Assembly: GCF_001746295.1 (NCBI RefSeq)
Contig: NZ_MJAH01000028.1
Coordinates: 1 to 64,000, forward strand
Direction: 5' to 3'
From: Streptomyces sp. LUP47B
GTDB lineage: Bacteria; Actinomycetota; Actinomycetes; Streptomycetales; Streptomycetaceae
Length of the DNA stretch: 64,000 bases
Numbering within the stretch: the first letter of the stretch is position 1; every line of letters starts with the position of its first letter. Of this stretch, positions 41,491 through 50,688 are shown piece after piece. The notes below the pieces were generated by a model that worked only from the letters and a program-made list of their open reading frames with translations, was not told the origin of the DNA and did no database searches. Made by a program: the position numbers and the translations under genes.

Positions 41491-43020
41491 ATGGCCCGCG
41501 TCCCCGCCGCAGTCCTGAACGTCCGGAGCATCCTGAACGCCCTACGCAAGCCCCCGCGAGCCCTCGCCAGCCAGTACGGCAGGCGCCGATCCCACCCGTC
41601 CGTCGAGCTCGTCCCCCAGCCGCACCCCTGGACCCGCGCCCTCGGCCTGGTCGCCGTCGTCCTTATGGGCGCATGGCTCGGTCTGCTGATCGTCGGCGAC
41701 GTCCGGGTCCCGGTCGGCCCCATGAACACGACGATGACCCTGCGCCCGTCCCTGACCGGCGGCACGAAGATCAACGTGTCCCCGCTCGGCGCGCTCCAGC
41801 TGGACAGCCACCACGCGCCCGTCCGCCTCGACGTCAACGTCGACCAGCTCGACCCGGAACGCTCCCAGGCCCTCGTCGACCACCCCGAGCGTCTCTCCGG
41901 CCTCCAGGACGAGGTCGCCACGGACGTCGAGCACGGCACCCTCGACCTGGCCCTGCGCTCCTGCGTCGCCGTGGTGTCGGGCGCCACGGCCCTCGGCCTC
42001 GCGGTCTACCGCCGCCCACGCCGGGCCCTCGGCGCCGGCGGCCTCGCCCTGACCCTCCTGGCGGCCTGCGGCGGCACGGCGTACGCCACCTGGAACCCGG
42101 AATCCGTCCTTGAGCCGAAGTTCTCGGGACTGCTCTCCTCCGCCCCGTCCCTGGTCGGCAACGCGCGCAGCATCGTCACCGAATTCGACGTCTACCAGAA
42201 GGAGTTGGCCCGCCTGGTGACGAACGTGACGAAGCTCTACGACGTCACGTCCACCCTCCCTGCCTACCAGCCGGACCCCACCACCATCCGGGTCCTGCAC
42301 GTCTCCGACATCCATCTGAACCCCGCGAGCTGGAAGATCATCGCCTCGCTGGTGGAGCAGTACAAAGTCAACGTGATCGTCGACTCCGGCGACACCATGG
42401 ACCACGGCACGGCGGCGGAGAACGGCTTCCTGGATCCGATCCCCGACCTCGGCGCGCCCTACGTCTGGGTCCGCGGCAACCACGACTCCCTCACCACCCA
42501 GCGCTACATGGAGGGCCTGAAGCGGGTCCACGTCCTCGACAACGGCAAGGCGGAGACGATCGCAGGACTGCGGTTCGCGGGCATGGGCGACCCCCAGTTC
42601 ACCCCCGACCGCTCCACGAACCCGGGAGCCGACGAGTCCCAGGAGGCGGCGGGCGACCGCCTGGCCGCGGCCCTGCGCGAGCAGCGGGCCGCGGGCACCC
42701 CGGTCGACCTCGCGATCGCCCACGAGCCCTCGGCGGCCCGCGAGGTCGACGGCGAGGTCCCGATGATCCTGTCGGGCCACCTCCACCACCAGGAGATGGA
42801 GGTCATGAAGAAGGGCACGCGGCTGCGGGTGGAGGGCTCCACCGGCGGCAGCGGGCTGCGGGCCGTCGAGGGCAAGTACCCCGACCCCATCGAGGCGTCG
42901 ATCCTCTACATGGACCGCGACACCCGCCGCCTGCAGGCCTGGGACGAGATCAAACTCGGCGGCCTCGGCCTCACGACGGCGGAGGTCAGCCGCCACCTCC
43001 CGGAGGACAAGCGACCCTGA
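41491..43020 (+). CDS. Membrane-anchored metallophosphoesterase
   Basis: 509 aa, ATG 41491. Hydrophobic helix near residues 50-75, an extracellular part, a second pair of helices (about 155-205), then a calcineurin-like phosphoesterase domain with all metal motifs: HVSDIHLNP, DSGDTMDHG, VRGNHDSL, AHEPS and SGHLHHQE. Likely acts on the outer side of the membrane; substrate unknown. No strong ribosome site, so the start is less certain. Followed by a tRNA cluster. Confidence 0.88.
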   Translation: MARVPAAVLNVRSILNALRKPPRALASQYGRRRSHPSVELVPQPHPWTRALGLVAVVLMGAWLGLLIVGDVRVPVGPMNTTMTLRPSLTGGTKINVSPLGALQLDSHHAPVRLDVNVDQLDPERSQALVDHPERLSGLQDEVATDVEHGTLDLALRSCVAVVSGATALGLAVYRRPRRALGAGGLALTLLAACGGTAYATWNPESVLEPKFSGLLSSAPSLVGNARSIVTEFDVYQKELARLVTNVTKLYDVTSTLPAYQPDPTTIRVLHVSDIHLNPASWKIIASLVEQYKVNVIVDSGDTMDHGTAAENGFLDPIPDLGAPYVWVRGNHDSLTTQRYMEGLKRVHVLDNGKAETIAGLRFAGMGDPQFTPDRSTNPGADESQEAAGDRLAAALREQRAAGTPVDLAIAHEPSAAREVDGEVPMILSGHLHHQEMEVMKKGTRLRVEGSTGGSGLRAVEGKYPDPIEASILYMDRDTRRLQAWDEIKLGGLGLTTAEVSRHLPEDKRP

Positions 43021-43219
43021 TCGGCCGCGCCCAATCAATTTGGCCCTGCTCCGAGCGGCGTAGTACAGTCTCGTCGTGCCCAAGCGCACCGGTCAGGGCT
43101 TGACCGTCCGGCTCTCCGTAAGGAGAACAGGAGAAGCGGAACCCTCCGGGGGAAAGCGGAGTCACATGCTTCTCACGTCCCCCTGGAGACGCATAGACGA
43201 AGCAGAGCAGTAATAGTTT

Positions 43220-43292
43220 GCCCTCATCGTCTAGTGGCCCAGGACGCCGCCCTTTCAAGGCGGTAGCACGGGTTCGAATCCCGTTGGGGGCA
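43220..43292 (+). tRNA. tRNA-Glu (UUC)
   Basis: 73 nt, GCCCTCATCGTCTAGTGG at the 5' end, anticodon loop CTTTCAA (TTC), acceptor closing GGGGGCA. First of a three-tRNA cluster. Confidence 0.94.
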
Positions 43293-43330
43293 CGCATCAC
43301 TGTGTGCGACACTGTTCGTGCACAACGCTT

Positions 43331-43405
43331 GGTCCTGTGGAGCAGTTTGGAGTGCTCGCCACCCTGTCAAGGTGGAGGCCGCGGGTTCAAATCCCGTCAG
43401 GACCG
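43331..43405 (+). tRNA. tRNA-Asp (GUC), copy 1
   Basis: 75 nt, GGTCCTGTGGAGCAG at the 5' end, anticodon loop CTGTCAA (GTC), discriminator G after CAGGACC. Differs from the copy at 47693 by a single base in the D arm. Confidence 0.94.
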
Positions 43406-43429
43406 CTGAGGTTTCCCCGGAAGCCTCGC

Positions 43430-43503
43430 GGCTGGGTAGCTCAGTTGGTACGAGCGACCGCCTGAAAAGCGGTAGGTCGCCGGTTCGACCCCGGCCCCAG
43501 CCA
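43430..43503 (+). tRNA. tRNA-Phe (GAA)
   Basis: 74 nt, GGCTGGGTAGCTCAGTTGG at the 5' end, anticodon loop CTGAAAA (GAA), acceptor CCCAGCCA. Confidence 0.94.
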
Positions 43504-43510
43504 CAGCACA

Positions 43511-43538
43511 GACCCCGATCTCCGGATCGGGGTCTTGT
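43511..43538 (+). terminator. Rho-independent terminator of the Glu-Asp-Phe tRNA cluster
   Basis: GACCCCGATC (43511-43520), loop TCCG, GATCGGGGTC (43525-43534) followed by TTGTT. Confidence 0.85.
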
Positions 43539-43614
43539 TGTATGTCGTGCCAGGCCGGCCGCGGGACAAAACCGTTCGCCAGTAATTTCCCGGGGATGAG
43601 ATCCTGGATCGCGT

Positions 43615-46600
43615 ATGTCTACGCATCCTGCCCCCGCCCCCGGTACCCCCGCCTTCGGGGATCTCGCCGCCCGCCTGACCGAGCTGTCCCTGCGCGACGC
43701 GCACCGGCTCGGGCGCAGGCTCGAAGGTGCGCGCAAGATCCGCAAGCCGGAGGCGCGGGCCGCCGTGCTGTCCGAGATCGAGGCGGAGGTCGGCAAGGGC
43801 GAGGAGCGCGTGAGCGCACGCCGTGCCCGCGTGCCCGCCGTGTCCTACCCCGAGCAGCTCCCGGTCAGCCAGAAGAAGGACGACATCGCGGCCGCCATCC
43901 GTGATCATCAGGTCGTGATCGTCGCCGGTGAGACGGGCTCCGGCAAGACCACCCAGATCCCGAAGATCTGCCTGGAGCTCGGCCGGGGCGTGAAGGGCAT
44001 GATCGGGCACACCCAGCCCCGTCGTATCGCCGCTCGCACGGTCGCCGAGCGGGTCGCCGAGGAACTGGACACCCCGCTCGGCGAGGCCGTCGGCTGGAAG
44101 GTGCGGTTCACCGACCAGGTGAACCAGGACGCGACCTTCGTGAAGCTGATGACGGACGGCATCCTGCTCGCCGAGGTCCAGACCGACCGCGAGCTGCGCG
44201 CCTACGACACGATCATCATCGACGAGGCCCACGAGCGGTCCCTCAACATCGACTTCCTGTTGGGGTATCTGGCGCAGTTGCTGCCGAAGCGGCCGGATCT
44301 GAAGGTCGTCATCACGTCCGCGACCATCGACCCCGAGCGGTTCTCGCGCCACTTCGGCGACGCCCCGATCGTCGAGGTCAGCGGGCGTACGTATCCCGTG
44401 GAAGTGCGCTACCGCCCGCTCCTGGAAGAGGATTCGGACGACTCCGACCGCGACCAGATCACCGCGATCTGCGACGCCGTCGAGGAGCTCCAGGGCGAGG
44501 GCAAGGGGGACATCCTCGTCTTTCTCTCCGGTGAGCGGGAGATCCGGGACACGGCGGACGCGCTCGTGAAGAAGAACTACCCCCGCGCCGGAGGCGCTAA
44601 TGGGCAAGGCACCGAGGTCCTGCCGCTGTACGCGCGCCTCTCGCACGCCGAACAGCACCGGGTGTTCCAGCCGCACACCGGGCGCAGGATCGTTCTCGCG
44701 ACGAACGTCGCCGAGACCTCCCTCACCGTCCCGGGCATCAAGTACGTCATCGACCCCGGCTTCGCGCGGATCAGCCGCTACAGCCACCGCACCAAGGTCC
44801 AGCGGCTGCCCATCGAGCCGGTCTCGCAGGCCAGCGCCAACCAGCGCAAGGGCCGCTGCGGCCGTACGTCGGACGGCGTCTGCATCCGGCTGTACAGCGA
44901 AGAGGACTTCAACGGCAGGCCGGAGTTCACGGACGCCGAGATCCTGCGGACGAACCTCGCCTCCGTCATCCTCCAGATGACCGCGGCCGGCCTCGGCGAC
45001 ATCGAGAAGTTCCCGTTCATCGACCCGCCGGACCACCGCAACATCCGCGACGGCGTCCAGCTCCTCCAGGAACTGGGCGCGTTGGACCCGGCGCAGAAGG
45101 ACGTACGCAAGCGGCTGACCGACACCGGCCGCAAGCTCGCCCAGCTGCCCGTCGACCCGCGTCTGGCCCGCATGGTCCTGGAGGCCGACAAGAACGGCTG
45201 TGTCCGCGAGGTCATGGTCATAGCCGCCGCGCTCTCCATCCAGGACCCGCGCGAGCGCCCGGCCGACAAGCAGACCCAGGCCGACCAGCAGCACGCCCGC
45301 TTCAAGGACGAGACCAGCGACTTCCTCGCCTACCTCAACCTGTGGCGCTATGTCCGCGAGCAGCAGAAGGAGCGCGGCTCGTCGTCCTTCCGCCGGATGT
45401 GCAAGCAGGAGTACCTGAACTTCCTGCGCATCCGCGAGTGGCAGGACATCTACTCCCAGCTGCGCACGGTCGCCAAGCAGATGGGCATCCATCTCAACGA
45501 GGACGACGCGCCCGACCAGAGCGTCCACGTCTCCCTCCTCGCCGGTCTGCTCTCGCACATCGGCATGAAGGACGTGAAGGACGGCAACAAGAACGAGTAT
45601 CTCGGCGCCCGGAGCGCCAAGTTCGCGATCTTCCCGGGCTCGGCGCTCTTCAAGAAGCAGCCGCGGTTCGTCATGTCGGCGGAGCTGGTGGAGACCTCCC
45701 GCCTGTGGGCCCGCGTCAACGCGAAGATCGAGCCGGAGTGGGTCGAGCCGCTCGCCGAGCACCTGCTGAAGCGGACGTACTCCGAACCGCACTGGGAGAA
45801 GGACCAGGCCGCGGTGATGGCGTACGAGAAGGTCACGCTGTACGGCGTGCCGATCGTCGCCCAGCGGAAGGTGAACTACGGCCGTATCGACCCGGAGTCC
45901 TCCCGCGAGCTGTTCATCCGCAACGCTCTCGTCGAGGGCGACTGGCGTACGCATCACAAGTTCTTCGCCGACAACCGCAGACTCCTCAGCGAGGTCGAGG
46001 AGTTGGAGCACCGCGCGCGGCGCCGGGACATCGTGGTCGACGACGACACGCTGTTCGACTTCTACGACCAGCGGGTGCCCGAACACGTGGTGTCCGGGGC
46101 GCACTTCGACTCGTGGTGGAAGCGGAAGCGGCACGAGCAGCCGGAGTTCCTGGACTTCGAGCGGGAGATGCTCATCCGGGAGTCGGCGGAGGCGGTCACC
46201 AAGGCCGACTACCCCGACTCGTGGCGGCAGGGACCTCTGAAGTTCCGGGTGACCTACCAGTTCGAACCGGGCGCGGACGCGGACGGTGTGACGGTCCACA
46301 TCCCGCTCCAGGTCCTGAACCAGGTGACGGACGACGGCTTCGACTGGCAGATCCCGGGCTTGAGGGAGGAGTTGGTGACGGAGCTGATCCGTTCCCTGCC
46401 CAAGCCGATCCGCCGCAACTACGTACCGGCGCCGAACTTCGCGCGGCGCTTCCTGGATACGGCCGTCCCGCTCCAGGAGCCTTTGACGGTCACGATGGCC
46501 CGCGAACTCAAGCGCATGGTCGGCGTGCCTTTCGACGCGGAGGGCTTCGACTGGACGCGGGTCCCGGAGCATCTGCGGATCACCTTCCGGATCGTGGACG

Positions 46601-47598
46601 AGCGGCGCCGGAATCTGGCCGAGGACAAGGACCTGGAGGCGTTGCGGCAGAAGCTCAGGCCGAAGGCGCGCCAGGCGCTGTCCCAGGCGGCTGCCGCGAC
46701 CGCGTCCCGCGAGGGCGGCGAGTCCCTGGAGCGCAAGGGCCTGACGGACTGGACGATCGGCACGCTCACGCGCGTTTTCGAGACCCGTCGCGCGGGCCAG
46801 CCGGTGAAGGCGTATCCGGCGCTGGTGGACGACGGCGACACCGTCTCGGTCCGGCTCTTCGACACGGAGGCGGAGCAGGCCGAGGCGATGTGGAAGGGCA
46901 CGCGGCGGCTGATCGTGCGCAACATCCCGGTGAGCCCGGCGAAGTTCGCGTCCGAGAAGCTGACGAACCCCCAGAAGCTCGCCCTGTCGTCGAATCCGCA
47001 CGGCTCGATCCAGGCGCTGTTCGACGACTGCGCGACCGCTGCGGCGGACAAGCTGATCGGGGACTTCGGGGGGCCGGCGTGGGACGAGGAGTCGTACCGG
47101 AAGCTGTACGACAAGGTGCGCGCCGAGATCGTCGACACCACGGTCCGTACGGTCGGGCAGGTGCAGCAGGTGCTCGCCGCCTGGCAGGCCTGTGAGCGGC
47201 GCCTGAAGACCGTGCGGAGCCCTGCGCTGCTGGCTAACCTGGCGGACGTACGGGCGCAGCTGGACGCGTTGGTGAAGCCGGGGTTCGTGACGGCGACGGG
47301 GTTGCGCCGGCTGCCCGACCTGATGCGTTACCTGGTCGCGGCGGACCGCCGTCTCCAGCAGATGCCGACGAACGTCCAGCGGGACACGACCCGTATGGAG
47401 AAGGTCCACGAGATGCAGGACGAGTACGCCTGGCTCCTGGAACAGCTTCCGCAGGGCCGGCCCGTGCCCCAGCAGGTTCTGGACGTCCGCTGGATGATCG
47501 AGGAGCTGCGCGTCAGCTATTTCGCCCACGCGCTCGGCACGGCGTACCCGATCTCCGACAAGCGGATCGTAAAGACGATCGACACGCTGGCGCCGTGA
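43615..47598 (+). CDS. hrpA: ATP-dependent RNA helicase HrpA
   Basis: 1327 aa, ATG 43615. DEAH-box helicase with Walker A GETGSGKTTQIPK, IIIDEAHERSLN (DEAH), TSATID, and QRKGRCGRTSDG (motif VI). An HA2/OB-fold region and the long HrpA-specific C-terminal half (DUF3418: DWTIGTL, LFDTEAEQAEAMWKGTRRL) follow. Length fits E. coli HrpA (1300 aa). Known in E. coli to rescue stalled or collided ribosomes. Single gene between tRNA clusters. Confidence 0.95.
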   Translation: MSTHPAPAPGTPAFGDLAARLTELSLRDAHRLGRRLEGARKIRKPEARAAVLSEIEAEVGKGEERVSARRARVPAVSYPEQLPVSQKKDDIAAAIRDHQVVIVAGETGSGKTTQIPKICLELGRGVKGMIGHTQPRRIAARTVAERVAEELDTPLGEAVGWKVRFTDQVNQDATFVKLMTDGILLAEVQTDRELRAYDTIIIDEAHERSLNIDFLLGYLAQLLPKRPDLKVVITSATIDPERFSRHFGDAPIVEVSGRTYPVEVRYRPLLEEDSDDSDRDQITAICDAVEELQGEGKGDILVFLSGEREIRDTADALVKKNYPRAGGANGQGTEVLPLYARLSHAEQHRVFQPHTGRRIVLATNVAETSLTVPGIKYVIDPGFARISRYSHRTKVQRLPIEPVSQASANQRKGRCGRTSDGVCIRLYSEEDFNGRPEFTDAEILRTNLASVILQMTAAGLGDIEKFPFIDPPDHRNIRDGVQLLQELGALDPAQKDVRKRLTDTGRKLAQLPVDPRLARMVLEADKNGCVREVMVIAAALSIQDPRERPADKQTQADQQHARFKDETSDFLAYLNLWRYVREQQKERGSSSFRRMCKQEYLNFLRIREWQDIYSQLRTVAKQMGIHLNEDDAPDQSVHVSLLAGLLSHIGMKDVKDGNKNEYLGARSAKFAIFPGSALFKKQPRFVMSAELVETSRLWARVNAKIEPEWVEPLAEHLLKRTYSEPHWEKDQAAVMAYEKVTLYGVPIVAQRKVNYGRIDPESSRELFIRNALVEGDWRTHHKFFADNRRLLSEVEELEHRARRRDIVVDDDTLFDFYDQRVPEHVVSGAHFDSWWKRKRHEQPEFLDFEREMLIRESAEAVTKADYPDSWRQGPLKFRVTYQFEPGADADGVTVHIPLQVLNQVTDDGFDWQIPGLREELVTELIRSLPKPIRRNYVPAPNFARRFLDTAVPLQEPLTVTMARELKRMVGVPFDAEGFDWTRVPEHLRITFRIVDERRRNLAEDKDLEALRQKLRPKARQALSQAAAATASREGGESLERKGLTDWTIGTLTRVFETRRAGQPVKAYPALVDDGDTVSVRLFDTEAEQAEAMWKGTRRLIVRNIPVSPAKFASEKLTNPQKLALSSNPHGSIQALFDDCATAAADKLIGDFGGPAWDEESYRKLYDKVRAEIVDTTVRTVGQVQQVLAAWQACERRLKTVRSPALLANLADVRAQLDALVKPGFVTATGLRRLPDLMRYLVAADRRLQQMPTNVQRDTTRMEKVHEMQDEYAWLLEQLPQGRPVPQQVLDVRWMIEELRVSYFAHALGTAYPISDKRIVKTIDTLAP

Positions 47599-47692
47599 CG
47601 GGCCCCGCACACAGGGTGAGTTCGACCAGGACCTCCCTGCTCCTGTACAGTCCTTCTCGCAGCGCAACGCAGCAATAAGCGCCGCGAAACCT

Positions 47693-47767
47693 GGTCCTGT
47701 GGAGCAGCTTGGAGTGCTCGCCACCCTGTCAAGGTGGAGGCCGCGGGTTCAAATCCCGTCAGGACCG
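47693..47767 (+). tRNA. tRNA-Asp (GUC), copy 2
   Basis: 75 nt, anticodon loop CTGTCAA (GTC). A candidate promoter element TACAGT lies at 47646-47651. Its 3' end is part of a 64-bp direct repeat with the site at 47894. Confidence 0.94.
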
Positions 47768-47957
47768 CAGTTGGAAGTGAGGCCCGCATCCCGGCAACGG
47801 GGAGCGGGCCTTCTCCATGCCCACGGCACCCACGCCCCGCCGCCCTGTCCAGGCGGAGGCCGCGCCCGCGGCGCAGCCGCAATCAGGCACAGCAAATCCC
47901 GTCAGGACCGCAGTTGGAAGTGAGGCCCGCATCCCGGCAACGGGGAGCGGGCCTTCT
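47751..47957 (+). repeat. 64-bp direct repeat with the tRNA-Asp 3' end and terminator, plus decayed tRNA copy
   Basis: 47751-47814 and 47894-47957 are identical; each contains AAATCCCGTCAGGACCGC (tRNA 3' end) and the hairpin GGCCCGCATCCC / GGGGAGCGGGCC. Between them, 47838-47863 reads CCGCCGCCCTGTCCAGGCGG then AGGCCG, a copy of the tRNA-Asp anticodon arm with compensating stem changes, followed by a 29-base insertion before the second 3' end. It looks like a tandem tRNA duplication that has decayed, or an att-type footprint. Confidence 0.85.
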
Positions 47958-47986
47958 TCGTATGTCTTCTTCGTATGTGTACGCCG

Positions 47987-48108
47987 GTTCAAGCAATCTC
48001 AGCCGTCCAGCGTCAAGAACGAGGCCGTTCAGCAAGCCCAGCCCCCCCAGCCTTAAGGACGACGCCGTTCAAGCAATCTCAGCCCGTCCGGCGTTTGAGG
48101 ACGAGGCC
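47987..48108. repeat. Three ~40-bp tandem repeats of a common Streptomyces motif
   Basis: Copies start with GTTC at 47987, 48027 and 48067 (next GTTC at 48109), each ending GAGGCC or GACGCC. The third contains CAGCCCGTCCGGCGTTTGAG then GACGAGGCC, which I recognise as a frequent Streptomyces intergenic motif. A hairpin GGGGGCTG/CAGCCCCC follows at 48124-48146. Confidence 0.8.
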
Positions 48109-48269
48109 GTTCAGGCCGAAGCGGGGGGCTGGGGGCGGCAGCCCCCAGGGCGGCCACCTCACCCCCCCCCCGTGAGGGTCTGGTGGCGTTCACGCCGTCT
48201 TGACGGCGCCGCGTCGCACCGGTACCCAGAAACCAGGCCCCCGTTCCCAGCGGAGCCCGGAGGTGGCGT

Positions 48270-48461
48270 ATGGCGGCAACGGCCAGGCACGAGACGCGGG
48301 CACTGCTGCGCGCACACCTGGCGGCCGCGTCGTCGTACCGGCATCTGACCCGTCACTGCCAGATCTGCCACCGCCTGTTGCGACTGGCGATGGATTCCGC
48401 CCCACGGACCGTCCCCGCCCCGGACGAGGCCGTCGAGGAAGAAAGCCCCTCCACGGCGTGA
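48270..48461 (+). CDS. Small conserved protein, probably DUF6274
   Basis: 63 aa, ATG 48270, preceded by CGGAGG. Sequence ARHETRALLRAHLAAASSYR and TRHCQICHRLLRLAM: helical with a CxxC pair and flanking His that could bind zinc. I associate this with DUF6274, a short family found near bldC. Function unknown. The following 48462-48754 bases hold nothing I can support. Confidence 0.65.
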   Translation: MAATARHETRALLRAHLAAASSYRHLTRHCQICHRLLRLAMDSAPRTVPAPDEAVEEESPSTA

Positions 48462-48754
48462 CGGTCGACGGACCCCAACGCCCGCCCCGCCGACGGGAGT
48501 CCGGGACACATGCCTCCTTTAGCGCACGGGAGCCGGGAGCGACAAGGACTCTGGCATGTGACGGGAGTCACCGCATGAGTTTTTGAAACCGTGGAACTTA
48601 CCGCTGTCCTACAACAGATCAATTTAATATGTGCAATTGCACTCCCGTTCGCACACCCGCCAGGGGCCCCTCACAGCAGACCCGACACCCCTCCCCAGAC
48701 TCCGACAAGCCCGCTCACAGGGCTGCCGACCACCCACCTGCCACGCACAAAAAA

Positions 48755-48788
48755 GATCGCGCTGGACTCGGCGGAGTCCAGCGCGATC
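48755..48788 (-). terminator. bldC terminator, 15-bp perfect stem with T-tract
   Basis: GATCGCGCTGGACTC (48755-48769), loop GGCG, complement 48774-48788; on the minus strand it is followed by TTTTTT. It is 114 bases past the bldC stop. Confidence 0.88.
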
Positions 48789-48902
48789 GACGACGAGGTT
48801 GAGATTGGGCCCTGTTGGGGCAGGACCCGCGTCGCTTGGAGCCAGGGTTCGGGCGGCGCGGCCAACTGGGGGGCCAGCCGGTTTGCCCGGTTATTCAGTT
48901 GT

Positions 48903-49109
48903 TCAGGCCTCGCTGCGCTGCTGCGGGATGCCCGCGAGCAGAGCGCGGACCTCGGCCTCGCGGTAACGGCGGTGCCCGCCGAGCGTACGGATCGACGTGA
49001 GCTTGCCGGCCTTCGCCCACCGCGTGACCGTCTTCGGGTCCACGCGGAACATCGTGGCGACCTCAGCCGGGGTCAGCAGCGGCTCGGCATCAGGGGTGCG
49101 AGCGGTCAT
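48903..49109 (-). CDS. bldC: BldC developmental regulator
   Basis: 68 aa, ATG 49109 with GAGGAGG upstream. MerR-like winged helix-turn-helix without an effector domain: LLTPAEVATMFRVDPKTVTR, WAKAGKLTSIRTLGGHRRYRE. Length and sequence agree with Streptomyces BldC as I remember it. It binds DNA as head-to-tail oligomers and delays entry into sporulation. Transcribed alone with a strong terminator and a long gene-free region upstream. Confidence 0.96.
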   Translation of the reverse strand: MTARTPDAEPLLTPAEVATMFRVDPKTVTRWAKAGKLTSIRTLGGHRRYREAEVRALLAGIPQQRSEA

Positions 49110-49623
49110 GAGCGGCCTCCTCGGGAGAACCGATCGTTCTCGGTTCTTTCCTCTAAATTCTGCACCTTGACCCGCGTTGCCCGAAATGGCGGATGCGGGT
49201 CGAGTCGGTTATAGGACGAACGGCTTGTCCTCGGCACTACAACTACACCATCCGTCCAGCCTCGTCGGCCAAACCGATGGAATTGCCCCCCAGGTGTTCA
49301 TCGGCGACGGAAGCCGATGGACCATGCCATAGCGGACAGTCACGCCACTGTGACGATCAGTCACAGGGCGATCAGGAGTCACCAGACCCCCCAAAGCGGA
49401 ACCTCCCCCGGGCCCCTTGTCCTATTTTGGCATGAGGAGGGGCAAGAGACGCAAGAGCCGGGTACGTGCCGTCCGTCACGCTTGACACTCCGTGAGGTGT
49501 ACGCCCGGATCGGGAACCTACGTCCCTAGTCGGTGAGACTTCAGGGGAAGCCGACACCTTGAGCGAGGACGAAACCCCAAAACGGGCGTCAGGTCAAACG
49601 CCAGTTCGTGACATGGCGCACAT
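49110..49623. promoter_or_regulatory. 514-base gene-free region upstream of bldC
   Basis: No gene can be supported. AGAACCGA (49126-49133) and TCGGTTCT (49140-49147) form an inverted repeat just upstream of the bldC ribosome site, and could be an operator or a leader hairpin. The region is less GC-rich than its surroundings, as expected of a developmental promoter. Confidence 0.45.
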
Positions 49624-50466
49624 TCAGTTGGCCGAGCGCCGGTCCCTGATGCCCCGCCAGCGCTCCACGAGCCGCCCGTAGGCCTCGCCCGCCGCGGCCC
49701 CGTCGCCGTGCCTGAGCGCCTCGATGCCCTCGGCCACGTCCGCCGCCGAGTGGTCGTCCTCCAGCTCGCCCGGCGGCAGCACGTGCACCAGACCGCCGTA
49801 GTCGAGCTCGACCAGCGAGCGCGGGTGGAACTCCTCCAGCCAGCGCCCCACGTCGATCAGACCGTCGATGAGCGGTCCCTCGTCGATGGCGTCCTTGAGG
49901 GTCCTCAGAGCCCGCGCCACGCGCCGCCGGGCCTCCACCATGGGCGTGCGGTAGCGCAGCATCGGCGGGATCTCGCCGGAGCCCTTGTCGAAGCGCCGCT
50001 CCTCGTCGGAGACGAGCACGAACCAGTGCAGCGGCACCTGCCAGGTCGCGGTGCGGATCCAGGGCCGGGCGTCCGGGTTGCGGGCGAGCCAGCGCTCGTA
50101 GTCCTGGGCGCTCTGGCGGCGTACGACCTCGGGCAGCGCCGCGTCCAGGACCGGCCCCGGCAGCTCCTCCCCGAGCTCCTCCAGGGCCAGCCACCCGCGC
50201 AGCCGGGTGCGCCACGGGCACACGCACACCACGCCGTCCACGTCGAGCACGAAGGCGTCGCTGCTCTCGTGCACCGGCACCGGGACCGGCGGGATGGGCA
50301 GCAGGTCGGCCAGGGAGCGACGCAGTTCGTCCTGGTACGACGGACGGTCCGGGCGGCGGGCGTAACGGGCCCAGTGACCGCGCTCGGGTTCGGGGAAGGC
50401 GGCCAGCGGTTCGTACACGCGCAGATAGGTCGCGTACGGGACGATCACCGGGGACACCTTGGGCAC
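49624..50466 (-). CDS. Conserved actinobacterial hypothetical protein
   Basis: 280 aa from GTG 50466, chosen for GGGGGAGAGA about nine bases upstream and the start VPKVSPVIVPYATYLRVYEPL. Soluble, no signal. Contains LDVDGVVCVCPWRTRLRGW and WQVPLHWFVLVSDEERRF. I do not recognise a named family. Likely cytoplasmic. Divergent from vdh. Confidence 0.75.
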   Translation of the reverse strand: MPKVSPVIVPYATYLRVYEPLAAFPEPERGHWARYARRPDRPSYQDELRRSLADLLPIPPVPVPVHESSDAFVLDVDGVVCVCPWRTRLRGWLALEELGEELPGPVLDAALPEVVRRQSAQDYERWLARNPDARPWIRTATWQVPLHWFVLVSDEERRFDKGSGEIPPMLRYRTPMVEARRRVARALRTLKDAIDEGPLIDGLIDVGRWLEEFHPRSLVELDYGGLVHVLPPGELEDDHSAADVAEGIEALRHGDGAAAGEAYGRLVERWRGIRDRRSAN

Positions 50467-50688
50467 GCCTGCTCTCTCCCCCGCCGCCTGGCGGGAAAAC
50501 CTGCGAAACCCGCACACAAACGTGCGGGAAAACTATGCAAATCGTCGCACGACCGTCCCCCGGGAGGAGGTGATCCTGAGCACTGCACGGTCAGGGGCCG
50601 CCCCAAGCCCTAATCTCGTGCTCACAGGTCCCGCCACCCTTACGGGCGCCTGTGTCCCATCGCCGCAATGTACCCAGGAGTCACCACA

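Noticed and set aside
43441..47724. A 1427-codon open frame antisense to hrpA
   Set aside because: Complementary-frame artefact of high third-position GC; it runs through tRNA genes and has no recognisable domain.
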